Positions 34,901-46,145 of a stretch of DNA of 64,000 nucleotides are shown here, in pieces. Each line of letters opens with the position of its first letter. Position 1 is the stretch's first letter. The notes beneath the pieces are model-generated. The model made no database searches. It was not told the DNA's origin and saw only the letters and a list, made by a program, of their open reading frames with translations. This DNA comes from Lactuca virosa (Eukaryota > Streptophyta > Magnoliopsida > Asterales > Asteraceae): contig CAKMRJ010003334.1 in the NCBI GenBank assembly GCA_928212115.1, forward strand, positions 18,354,113 to 18,418,112. The letters are read 5' to 3'. A program made the position numbers and the translations under genes.

Positions 34901-36697
34901 ATAGCATTCGATTATCCCTTTAGTAACATCATTACATTATGATGTCCTTGGAGAAACCAATTATGGAAACCATTCCACAATCTCTAAGATGATCATAAAA
35001 CTCGTTACTAAGACATTCTTCTTTCCTTTCAGATTGAAGACCCTTTATATTTATGCCCAATTCATTCCCTACTTTGTTATGATACTCTTTGAAACTTTTC
35101 AAACCATCATAATTATGCTTAATCATTTAAACAAAACAACCTCTACTAAACCTTTCAATAAATGACATTATAGCATATGTCGTCCCTTATGGTGGATCTG
35201 ATGGGTCCACATACATTCGTGTGTATACAAGATCCAACAATCCTTTATCACCATTACATGTTCATGTAAATGGTGACCATGTCGTCTTGCCAACATTCAA
35301 GATTCGCATACATCATCCAACTTAAGATTGAATGACCGCAAGTTCAGTACAGTTGGAGCTTGGTGATGCAATTCTCATTTATGTGACCAAGCTGTTCATG
35401 CTATAAGCGTGATCATATCTAAACTATTTAGAGGAATCAATAATGAAGTCATCACTACTAATATTAGAAACACAAACTTGAATTTCATGAATGCTAATTA
35501 ACAGAAGATGTTTTAGACATAAAAACGTCATCTTCATAAACTAGAATTGTCACCTTTCCATTATTAAATGAAAATTGAAATTCATGTTTATACAATGCAT
35601 CTGATGAAATTTGGTTTCTAGACATCTCCGAAGAGTAATAGCAAGCGACTAGATTTATCCTAACCCCATTATAAACACAAGCTCAAAATCCTCAATCATT
35701 GAGGCATGTGACATTCGTCCATTCCAATGATTAGGTTTAGCTTTCAATGCTTAAATTTACTTCCTTCCTTTAGATCCTACAATAACATCCAAATATGATA
35801 ACCATATCATGCATCAAGGAACAATGAATTGGATGTATCTGGAGTTTTAATAATCAAGTACTTGATGTAGATTCAAACATTTGAGTTTACCATCTCAAAG
35901 TACAGAGGGAAACTTGGTTTCCTATTATCCTTGTCATTGCATTTATTGTAACTTTCCTCTTTTGGGTGGAATAGAGGACACACAAATTCCATTCCTTCAT
36001 AATGGGTAGTTCCGGCCGAAACCGTTCCTTTTCCTATTAATTCCACCAACATTCAAAAGAGATAACTAGAATTGGATAAGAAATCTAATTCATTTCCAGT
36101 TTTCTCAGTTTGGAGAAGGTTTAATAATCTCATCAATGTTTTCCTCATATGATAAATCAAGTCGAAATTATTATAGGAACTAACGAAAGATCCAGGCACA
36201 AGATCTATATCAAGATTTTTTTCAAAGGAAAAATTGTGATTCTTGAGTTTGTGTATGTAGCTCTCATTGATTACAAACAAAACTCTTTTCTTCAATTTGA
36301 ATGCAATTAGGAACTTTTGATGATTGTCAAATTACTCTTGTCTTGCCTTTTGGTGAAACATTTCACTCACATGCAAATTCATTTCATATGATCACATGTT
36401 CACAAAATAATTTTGGAACATCAAGGACATAGACATAATGATGCCAGAGACCTTATTTGACAAATCTAAATTTTATTGGAATAACAACTTATCTAAAGTT
36501 GATGTATTTTTGATTTAAGAGACATGCTCATTATGTACATCGTTCCCAATTTCAAAACCGAGGAAAATCCCATAACAAATCTAGAAATTGTAATCCAGAC
36601 TGTCTTCACGTCGTGACAGATAGATTATTCGATTTTTTTTTGTTTCGATTTCATCTTTTATGTACCATTAATGAGAAAATAAAGACTCTGCTACCAC
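31960..36697 (-). pseudogene. Gag-pol remnants of the decayed Copia
   Basis: Only fragments align with the young Copia. At 36295-36053, minus, is a gag piece ending LLNLLQTEK (compare LHNLLQTAEAG). At 35126-34932, minus, is an integrase piece: KSFKEYHNKVGNELGINIKG, SERKEECLSNEFYDHLRDCG (compare KFKEFKHEVENQLGRKIKIL and SDRGGEYLSIEFNDYLKECG), in which the catalytic Asp-Arg-Gly context is lost. RT and RNase H between 32000 and 34480 are not readable in frame, but nucleotide similarity to the young element is evident in places (for example 33960-34200 against 46150-46450). It is not coding. Plus-strand frames at 32178 and 34379 are shadows. Confidence 0.75.
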
Positions 36698-37566
36698 TAA
36701 TGGGAATTCTAGGTTACAATAACAATGTACTTGTGGAATTTCACTTAACACTTAAGAGTACATGCAACCTAAATTGGATCTATGTCTTTTTCACATATAA
36801 TAGCAACTTACTTATGAAATACACAAACTAAACCCTATGAATCAAAATTTATGGTCAAGAACACATACCTTTTGTACATCCCAATCAAGCTAATCGAATT
36901 CTTGTAGTTTCCTTGGAAAACCAAGCTCCAATAGTGTGCAAGCCTCTAATGGTTCACACCTAAAACGCAAGAAATTCTAGGATTGAAGGAGAGAAGGAAG
37001 AGAGGATGAGAACTTCATTCTATGCCTTTAGGTATGAGAGAGCCACGAAATTAAGATGCCCAAGGTTCCTATTTATAGTCTAGGTAACTTAGGGACAAAG
37101 CAAGATTTGAAGGATTAAATAATAGATTTAATTCCAATCTAAATCCTTTCCTTACCAGCAATTAGGAGGCTTCTAGAAACCCTAAGAAAGGCTCCAAAAC
37201 TGTCCATGCCATGGACTATTCTAAAATTGTCTCTTTTGTTCTACTATTAAACAATTACAATTCACCCCTTGCACCTTTAATTAATTCAAGTTAATCCCGA
37301 ATTAATTCGAGATTAATTCTAATTAATAATTAACTAATTTAATCTATTTCTAATTAATTTATTATTCATATAATAAATTAACAAATCATTAATTAATAAT
37401 TTCTAATTAATATATTAATCATATAATATATTACAAAATCATTTTATCTCTCTCGTTTGATCAATCCAAGACATTTCTTGGTTATGAGGGCAACCCTAAA
37501 AAGGACTTTACTTTTTTCATCAACATGATACCAATTTAGTTTGGAACTTAGACACTTAATCCAACA
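36698..37566 (-). repeat. Right (5') LTR of the decayed Copia
   Basis: 869 bp. Start TAATGGGAATTC (TG mutated to TA), end TTAATCCAACA. Many substitutions against 31089-31959, so an old insertion. Confidence 0.88.
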
Positions 37567-37571
37567 CACTA

Positions 37572-40500
37572 TGCTTCCAATGCACAAGTACCAAATCGAT
37601 CATCTTGTCCCACTACGTTTTCGCTTTACAGTCAACAATTGCTTTAGGCTCCTCCACTAACCTCTTATTCTCATCAATTTTTAATTCGGAATGTGGAATC
37701 ATGCCAGGTTCTTCTCCCAAGAACTTCCTTAGATAACATACATGAAAGGTGTTATGAATACCTTCCAGTTCAGGTGGCAATTCAAGCTGGCAATTCAAGC
37801 TTGTATGCATGCTTCCCTACTTTCTAAAGTACTTTAAACGGTCCAATAAAACGAGGACTTAACTTCCCATGTTTTCAGAATTTGATAGGTCCCTTCCATG
37901 GAGAGACTTTAAGTAACACTTGATCGCTAACCTCAAAAGTTACAGGTCGTCCTAAGTAGCTATTCTGATGAATTTGAGCAGGTAGCATTTTTTCTCAAAT
38001 GATTTTCACTTTATCAGTGGTCTCTTGAACGATCTTAGGATCCAAAAATTGCTTTTCTCCAGCTTGTAACCAACAAGATGGCTTACAACAGTTTATTCCC
38101 TACAATGCTTCATAAGGATGCATCTTGATGCTTGAGTGATGATTGTTGTTGTAGGAGAATTCCACTAATGGCAGATGATCATCCCAATTACCAACAAATT
38201 TTAAAGCACATGCCCTGAAGATATCTTCCAATGTATGGATAGTTCTTTCACTATACTCGTCTGTTTGGGGATGATATGAAGTACTCAAACACAACTTTGT
38301 ACCTATTTCTTCTTGCATACACCTATAAAATCTGGAAGTGAATCGACTATCTCTTTCTGACACAATAGAAAGAGGTACACCATGAATATTGATAATCTCC
38401 TTTATGTCGCACTCTTTGTCAACCGGTCTACTATTACCCGGATCATGTCGTGGCCGTTTCTTGTCTTTGGTAACTTGGTTATGAAGTCCATGGTAATGTC
38501 ATACCACTTACCTATGGGAACCGGTAAAGGTTCCAAGTCTCCATATGGCTTCTGATGTTGTGCTTTCACTCTTGAACATGTCATACATTCAGTCACGTAT
38601 GTTTCAACATTGATCTTCATTGTTGGCCACTGGTAATAGGGTTTAAGATCCAAATACATTTTGGTGCCTCCTGGGCATATAGAATACATCATTTTATGAG
38701 ACTCTTCCATGAGAAGATCTTGTATTCCGCCCATCTTTGGCACCCAAATACGAATTTTGAATACCTTTAGCCCCTGATCGTTTTCTTCGAAAACTACCGT
38801 CTTGCCCAGATGTTCTTCTTTCTTTGTATCTTCTGCTAAAGCACTTGTATGATCTTCTTTGATCTTTTCTATAATCATTAAAATTATCTTAACCTTCAAC
38901 GATCTAGCTCTTTTCCATTTTGGATTTACTTTTCTACTCAAGGCATCGGCTACAATATTTTCTTTATCAGGGTGGTAAATTATTTCACAATTGTAGTATT
39001 TGAGTAGTTCCAACGATCGTCTCTATCTCATATTCAATTTGTTCTAAGTAAATAGATATTGAAGGATTTTACAATCTATAAACAGTTTGCATTCGATTCC
39101 ATAATGATAGTGTCTCCACATCTTTAAGGTATAAACCATTGTTGCAAGCTCTAGATCATGTGTTAGATAGTTTCTCTTGTGAATCTTCATTTGTCTCGAG
39201 GAATAAGCCACCACTTTGTCACTTTGGGTAAGAACACACCCTAATCCAACTCTAGAAGCATCATTGAATACGTCATCAGTTCCTTCGATAGGACGAGAAT
39301 TGGGGATTCACACAATTATTTCTACAGTTTACCAAAAGCCACTTCTTGGTTCTCTCTCCAATTGTAGGTGATACCTTTTCGAGTTAAGGTTGTAATTATA
39401 GAAGCAGTAGAATAGAAGTCTTTGATGAACCTTTGGTAGTAACCATCCAATCCAATAAAACTATGTAATTATGTGGGACTCCTTGGCGTCTCCCAATTTA
39501 TAACAACTTCAATCTTTGATGGGTCGACCATTATACCATTCCGACGAACTACATGACCCAAGAATTGTATTTCTCGAATCCAAAAGTCACACTTGGAGAA
39601 ATTTACGTAAAGCGTCTCTTTCTTCAGGACTTTTAATACCTCTCAAAGGTGTTTACCATGATCTTTATCGTTCTTTGAGTAAATCAAGATGTCATCGATG
39701 AACACTATTACTGATTTATCAAGAAAGGTTTACAAAGTTCATGCATCAGATCCATGAATGTTGTTGGATCATTTTTTAGTCCAAACGGCATAACAAGGAA
39801 TTCGTAGTGTGCATACCTTGTTCTAAAGGATGTCATGTTAATATCTTGCTCTCTTACTTTCAACTGATGATAGTCTGACCTGAGATCAATCTTAGAGAAC
39901 TATGTTGCTCATTGCGTTCAATCGAACAATTCATCTATACTGGGCAGTGGGTATTGATTCTTTATCATAGCCTTTAGCACTCGATAATCAATACTCATCC
40001 TCATCACACCGTCTTTCTTCTTTACAAACAGTAATGGAGCTCCCCAAGGCGACAAACTATGTATGATGAAACCTTTGTCCAATAATTCCTGGAGTTGTGT
40101 CATTAACTCTTTCATCTCAATGGGTGCTAAACGATATGATGCTTTTGCAAATGGATTCATGCCTGACATTAAGTCAATTATGAACTCTACCTATCTCTCT
40201 GGTGGTAATCCTGGTAGATCATCTGGAAATACCTCTAGAAAATCACATATCACCGATATTTTAGTTATTGCCTTCTTTTTTTTTCTTTGTGCCAATCATA
40301 TAGGCCAAGAATGTTGTATATCATTTGTTAAGACATCTTCTAGCTTTCATCAATATAATGATTCCAGACTTTACTCTACTCTTGTCACTGTATACGATGA
40401 ATGATTCTCATCCAAGAGGATTGATGTGCACCATATTTCTTCCACATAAGATGTTCGCAAGATTTTCTCCCTACCAGTCCATGCCCAAAATGACATCGAA

Positions 40501-40677
40501 CTCGTTTAACTCAAAGGGTAATAACTCTTTATGGTATTTGTTTCTGTTCAAGTAAATGGTTATGTTTTCAAAGTTATTACTAACATATGCATTACCATGA
40601 CTGGATAGATTCATGTGAGGAGAAGGGAGATAGAAAGACATCAGAGCAACAGTAACTAAAAAACCTTTATATCTCAA
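37572..40677 (-). pseudogene. Element E pol remnant: protease end, RT, RNase H, integrase, chromodomain start
   Basis: Read on the minus strand from 40677: protease C terminus (ELNEFDVILGMDW), then RT with MTQLQELLDKGFI, SPWGAPLLFVKKKDG and SIDYRVLKA (40169-39918). A FIDDILIYS-type catalytic block follows near 39690. RNase H and thumb (39500-39040) are out of frame. Then NCEIIYHPDKENIVADALSR opens a 203-codon frame (39013-38402) covering the integrase zinc region (CMTCSRVKAQHQ) and core start (ITMDFITKLP). The DDE middle is at 38363-38100 (SERDSRFTSRFY, HPQTDEYSERTIHTLED). The tail ELEGIHNTFHVCYLRKFLGE continues to 37613. Frameshifts and stops throughout; dead. Confidence 0.9.
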
Positions 40678-40722
40678 CTGATTTCTAAGTCATGTTAATC
40701 TCATGCATTCTGATTTTCTCTA

Positions 40723-42752
40723 TGTGACATCCCCCATTTTTCAGAACCAATTTAAACTTTTTCTTTATGCTTTAAAATAAGGAGTTGTTTTGTTGCGGAA
40801 AACTCTAGTTTAATAAAACATTTTTATTGAGATAACAAATATTGTTTCAAAATATTAAAATACCGAGGATGTCATAGTTAAATATCCAACATCGATTACA
40901 ACATACATACGTAAAGGTCCTGAATACTATAACAGGCTCATCTTTTATTCAATTGACTTCCTAACTTAGATTCCAGCAGCTTTAGTACCGCTACCCGTGA
41001 TACATACAAATTAAGCGGGTTTAGTTTGGGAAACCTGGTGAGATACATATCGTTTTCAATACCATAATAATTTAATGACATTAAATTAGATTTATAATCC
41101 TACAAAACAAACATTTCCAAACAATAAAGATATATAAATTCAACGTAAATATCTATAAGACATTTTACCCAGACATACCCAGTCCAACCGATTCTCACAA
41201 ATCCTACTTCAACGATTATTTGAAAGAATCACCTAACCTGATGAATCGTTTGAGTAATTGTTTGACAACACAGCCAGGGGAGTCCTTGGCCAGTGTAAGT
41301 CTTTTAAAAGCAACCAATGTTTAGAGTATTTGATAAATATGATATCCCATTTTATCTATGTATGTGGTTTATAAATCCACACTAGCAACGCAGCTCACAA
41401 GACCATCTAGAATAATCAAATCTTGTCATCTCACTCTGGAAGATGTTTCAAACATACCCTCCGACTGTTGATCTAGACTCGCCACTACTGGCTATCCAAA
41501 AAGAGGATGACTACTACACTCCACTTTAGATCTCACACATCACCTAGCTATAAGACAAATCAGTTATTCAACTTACTTCGATCTAAATATCATTTATAAG
41601 TCTTAATTTAAATTTAACAAGACTATAATAAAAGAAAATTGGCTTAAAATGAAGTTTCCTGATTTCACAATACTGTTATAACTTAGTAAATAAAATCAAC
41701 ACAAAAATACATATATTAAACAATTAACATAAAAACAATCATTTGAACGTTAAATACTTGCGATAAATAATTTGATTAAAATTTTGCACTTGAAAGTAAC
41801 TACGCACTCACTTGGTTAACAGTGAAAGACATTAAGTTAAATCTGCGCTCCAGATACGCTTCAGTTTTTTCTTTTAAAAAGAACTTAGATAAAATAGTAC
41901 AACGTTCATTCATCGTTTATATTATTCGTGTTTATAATTGTTGTTTGATATATTTATCAATAATCCCAAACGAAATACCAACTTATAGGTGCTAAGAAAC
42001 AACCAGGTAAGATCGTATCAGATGTAGGATCCGTTTGGCATATAAAAATATACTGTTTGGAAAATCCACTTTAAACACCTCACTAATCTTACATTGTCAT
42101 CATTTTTGTAAGTAGATCGGTCAATATAATGACTGATATTACTCATAAATCTTATTTATAAGTTCATAATAACGTTTATATACATAAATATAAGTTATAC
42201 TTAAAACACGGTAAGCATAACTCAGCTTACAATTTGTTTAGTGGGAAACCAGACTCTACACGGACAGAACTTCAAAACTGAAAACTCTATTTCTTTGGGC
42301 TCTTCAACGCTCCAGAGCTCCGCTACTAATGCCTAAGAAGTGCTAGAAATGAGCCTCGAGGATTTGGGAGAGATTGGAACTATTTGAGAGTGAACTGGCA
42401 AGGAAAAGTGTAAGAATTCGGCTCTATTTATAGCCAAAATAGAAGGGTGCATTGTGCTTAAGCCACATGTCCATCATCAATGATTTGTCGTGTAGAAGAA
42501 GGATTCCATCTGATGGCGACATGTGTCGTACTCCTGGTGGTGCCATGTGTCGCTCCTGCGTTGGCATAATTTAATTATTTTGTAAAATTCATAACTTTCG
42601 CATAATGGATCTATTTTTGATGGTTTTATATCCATGTGTGGCTATCGACGAGTAATACAACTTTCAGTGAGACTATGTCGGTTGATTTTCACTTTATTTT
42701 TCATTTTATGGGCTAAGAAGGCTTAGACTATAAGTAACGTTGTGAAATTCGT
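40723..42752 (-). repeat. Element E right (5') LTR, truncated by element F
   Basis: The plus strand starts TGTGACATCCCCC and follows the left LTR up to the position equivalent to about 30455, where F starts at 42753. About 520 bp of LTR is missing here and is expected beyond F. The segment at about 41160-41400 ('accgattctcac' to 'ctggaagatg') is absent from the left LTR. Confidence 0.82.
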
Positions 42753-43294
42753 TGTAACGCCAAGTTTCGGGTATGTTCCTTTTTAAGTACATGGTGATAG
42801 AATCCCATGGAGTGGCCAAGGAAAGACTTTTCGTGGTCCTTAAGTTGACGTCACGACGTGGCATATATCGCCACGGCGTGACTGCTGTTTAATGAGAAAC
42901 CCTAATCCGGGGTTTGAGCCCCTATTCACGGAATGTGATCGCTAGGGTTACCCACCCTCAGCCTCATTCACTTTCCCTCAACCTCCAAAAGGAAACCCTA
43001 GCCACCATTTCTAATTTTTGAGTTCTTGTGTGTTTTGGTGGTATTTTGAAGAAGAAGAAGGCATATTTGAGCTTGGTTCCAACAAGAAAATCTTCTCACC
43101 AACCTTGAGCATGTTTCTGGACCATTGCAAGTACCCAAGATCCAATATTTATGTTATTTTCCTTTGGATCTAGCCCTTTTGTCCCTAAATCTTCTTGGTG
43201 TGAGAATTTGGATGGTTGAATATCATAAAGCTGGCAACTTTATGGATCCATGTGATCATTCTAGTGTTATATGTTCCACATCTTAGGATCTATT
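42753..43294 (+). repeat. Element F 5' LTR, first segment
   Basis: Begins TGTAACGCC. Contains odd-centred CG dyads CACGACGTGG (42852-42861) and CCACGGCGTGAC (42872-42883), upstream of a weak TATA-like GTTTAATGAG. Ends with the duplication ctatt (43290-43294) at the Copia insertion. Confidence 0.82.
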
Positions 43295-43996
43295 TGATGG
43301 GTTTTAGGTACAACAAATAAACTAGAAAACAATTCCTAAGTTCACATGCAACCTACTTTGGATCTATGTTTTAACTATTGAACATACAACTTTGAATTGC
43401 AAAACAAGAACCCTAGAGGAGAGAGGCTAATTTCGAAATTAACAAACTAGGGTTTGGGGTTTACATACCTTTCAATTGTTATAGCAAACAATTGATATTC
43501 CCTTGGTCTTGATCTTGATCTTCTTGGAAGCTTTAGCACCACAAGTGTAATGCCTCTAATGGAATCACACCCAAACTAGCAAGAAGGAAAGTAGAAGAGA
43601 GAGGGGAGAGGGAGTATGCAAAATCTCGGCCTTAGGGTTTCTTCAAAAGAAAGAGTGACCAAAAACATGAACCAGGAGGCTCATTATATAGCTGAAGGAT
43701 CTAGGGTTTAAGGGAAACCCTAGTTATCCTTTGCTTAGGGCCTAAGCAAACCCAAGGGCCTTATCCAAGCCCCTATGGACGAAATTATTAGGGTTTCCCC
43801 TAAAGATTTCGTCCACCCTCTTCCAAGGGGGTTCTAGAGCCTTCCACTCAACTATTAGATAATTGCAAACTAGTCCCTGCACCTTATAATTAATTCTTTT
43901 AACCCCAAAATCAATTCTGATTAATTTCTGGCTAACAATTAATTAAACATAATGATTTCTAATTAATATATTAATCCATTAACATATTAATAAATC

Positions 43997-44032
<36 letters not shown>

Positions 44033-44174
44033 TTATTAATCTTATAAATTAATATCTCTCCTTTCATAATTTCCTTGTCCAGTTGCTAGGTTGAGGGCAA
44101 CCCAAAAGGACTGTGCTGCTATCAATTCAGGTACATACCAATTATAGTTATGGGCTTAGACACCTAATCTAACA
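43295..44174 (-). repeat. Young Copia left (3') LTR
   Basis: 880 bp. Differs from the right LTR chiefly by a longer (AT)n run (44001-44028), one extra G at the start, and about three or four single-base changes. Confidence 0.95.
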
Positions 44175-44192
44175 GTCTCCCACTTGGATAAG
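44175..44192 (-). promoter_or_regulatory. Polypurine tract of the young Copia
   Basis: The minus strand reads TATCCAAGTGGGAGAC directly before the LTR start TGTTAGATTAGG. Confidence 0.85.
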
Positions 44193-45041
44193 TCTGTAAC
44201 TATAATTGCTAGTATGCCTTCTAAATTTGACCAGCAAATTGTAGCTTCCAAAAGCTGCTGCCGAACTCTGACCCAGTCAGTTACGTGTCCTAAGATAAGT
44301 GATCATATAATCCTTCGTTCTGCTAGATATCCCTAGACATAAGACATGGAATGTAATCAATCTCTTTGTCCAGAATCTATGTTTCCCGATTCCTGATTTG
44401 TGATGATGTAGGACTTCTAATTGAACACATCAATTTAGTCCTGGCTGGGCCCAGCACATAAGTCAACACCAAATCATCGAGGGGCCCACAGATATCGCTT
44501 TTCCTGTTAGGGCAAAAGGAACGAATAAACGTTGACTCATATGCTTGTATCTTTTACTCATCAAATTATGCATGACAATACGTTTTATAACACCAAGTTA
44601 CTGATGCGTTTTCGTATCACCAATGTATGACCGACTTGTAAATCACAACTCATATATCTTCGTTTCAAGATTACAAGATATTATCGTCTCAGTATTACTC
44701 GTGATGAATTCCATGAAGTAATACTCTGAGCGAGGGTTTATCCAATACTCAAATCTCAATTTCTGAGTACTCATGAACGTTGCAGCAATTCTATTGCCAT
44801 GTCTATCCTTAGACAATCTGCAATCCAATTCATGACAGTCTTAATTCACTACTTACTTCCAAGAGTACGAGCGACTGTGGAGTTTGAATAATCTCATTAT
44901 TCAGGAAGTAAAACATGCAAAAAATGAAACACAACAATAAACAATTGACAAAAGGTAGTAGCCAAACTTATAAATAATACTTTATTATTTAATCACCAAA
45001 AGTCAATTACATTTACTTTGTTACAAGTTTCAAAAACTAAT
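44193..45041 (-). other. 3' untranslated region of the young Copia
   Basis: 850 bp between the RNase H stop and the purine tract; no open frame of note. Copia elements often have such a spacer. Similar sequence occurs at 31980-32700 in the decayed Copia. Confidence 0.65.
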
Positions 45042-46145
45042 CTAACTACTAAAACTAATATCATCTTTCAGTCCTATGCTTCGAGCATGCTGAATATGCT
45101 TAGCCCTACTCAGACCCTTTGTGAGAGGATCTGCTGGGTTATCTTCAGATGACACCCTCTTTACTATAAGATGGCCTTCTTCTACTCTATGTCTGATGAA
45201 ATGGTACTTTCTGTCGATATGTCTGGTCTTACCATGATCTCTCGGTTCCTTTGTCAAGGCAACCACTCCTTCATTATCGCAGAACAGTTCCATAGGCTCC
45301 TGGATGGTTGGAACAACTCCGAGATCCCCGATGAAGTTCCTCAACCAAGCTGCTTCTTTCGACGCTTCACTTGCTGCTATGTACTCTGATTCACAAGTAG
45401 AATCAGCCACCGTATTTTGCTTGGAACTCTTCCAAGTAACTGCTCCTCCATTCAGTAAAAACACCCAGCCCGACTGAGAACGAAAGTTATCTCTATCCGT
45501 CTGAAAGCTGGCATCACTGTAACCATCTACTCTCAAATTGTCACTGCCACCAAGCATAAGGACCCATTCCTTTGTCCTTCGCAAATACTTGAGTATATTC
45601 TTAACTGCTATCCAATGACCTCTACCTGGGTTTCCCTGATAGCGACTGACCATGCTCAAAGCAAATGCCACATCAGGGCGAGTACATGTCATAGCGTACA
45701 TGATCGATCCGACAGCGGAAGCATAAGGTACACGACTCATGTCATCTATTTCAACATCTGTACTCGGGCATTGAGTCTTACTCAATTTGGTATTGCTCTG
45801 GATAGGTAGCTCTCCCTTCTTGGAATTTTCCATACTAAACCTCTTTAGTACCTTATCCAAGTATGTGCTCTGACTAAGTCCAATTAGTCTCTTCTTTCTA
45901 TCTCTCAATATTCTAATCCCAAGAATATAGGCAGCTTCTCCAAGGTCTTTCATGGCAAAACACTTTCCAAGCCAAGACTTAACTTCTTTCAAGGTTGGAA
46001 CGTCGTTACCAATGAGTAATATGTCATCGACATATAACACCAGAAAAGTTACTATACTCCCACTAGCCTTGATATACACACAAAACTCATCTTCACTTCT
46101 AGAGAAACCAAACTCTTTGACTTTCTCATGGAAGCAAAGATTCTA
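45042..46145 (-). CDS. Young Copia pol, part 2: RT palm and RNase H
   Basis: Continues pol after an in-frame TAG at 46143-46145 that replaces the Trp of the usual LKQASRSW. The first internal Met is at 46079. RT catalytic motif LYVDDILLIG is intact, followed by LGIRILRDR, the SVVGSIMYAMTCTRPD-like block (here SAVGSIMYAMTCTRPDVAFA) and LKYLRRTKEWVL. RNase H follows with GYSDASFQTD, VTWKSSKQ, the CESEYIAASEA block with catalytic Glu, LFCDNEGV, then HIDRKYHFIRHRV and ADPLTKGL. The end (GLKDDISFSS) fits a full-length Copia pol. Whether the stop is read through, or this copy is dead, cannot be told from sequence. Confidence 0.9.

Larger units (their letters stand above)
31089..37566 (-). mobile_element. 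Decayed Ty1/Copia element inserted in E
   Basis: LTRs are 31089-31959 and 36698-37566. The duplication cacta is at 31084-31088 and 37567-37571. The left LTR starts TGATGGGAATTC and ends AATCTAACA; the purine tract (minus ATCCAAGTGGGAGAC) follows at 31960. The right LTR is preceded by a decayed PBS (minus TAGTGGTAGCAGAGTC). It is the same family type as the young Copia at 43295-51260 (same TGATGG/TAACA ends and same GTCTCCCACTTGGATAAG tract), but much older. Confidence 0.9.
28710..42752 (-). mobile_element. Element E: decayed Ty3/Gypsy chromodomain-type element, minus strand
   Basis: Left LTR (3' in element sense) is about 28710-30974; right LTR begins at 40723 and is cut at 42752 by element F. 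Purine tract at 30975-30995. The pol remnant (37567-40677 plus 30996-31088) is split by a Copia at 31089-37566. PBS, gag and the start of protease are gone: protease abuts the right LTR. The pol resembles that of element A, so E is probably an older relative. E's far end should resume after F, beyond the window. Confidence 0.85.
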
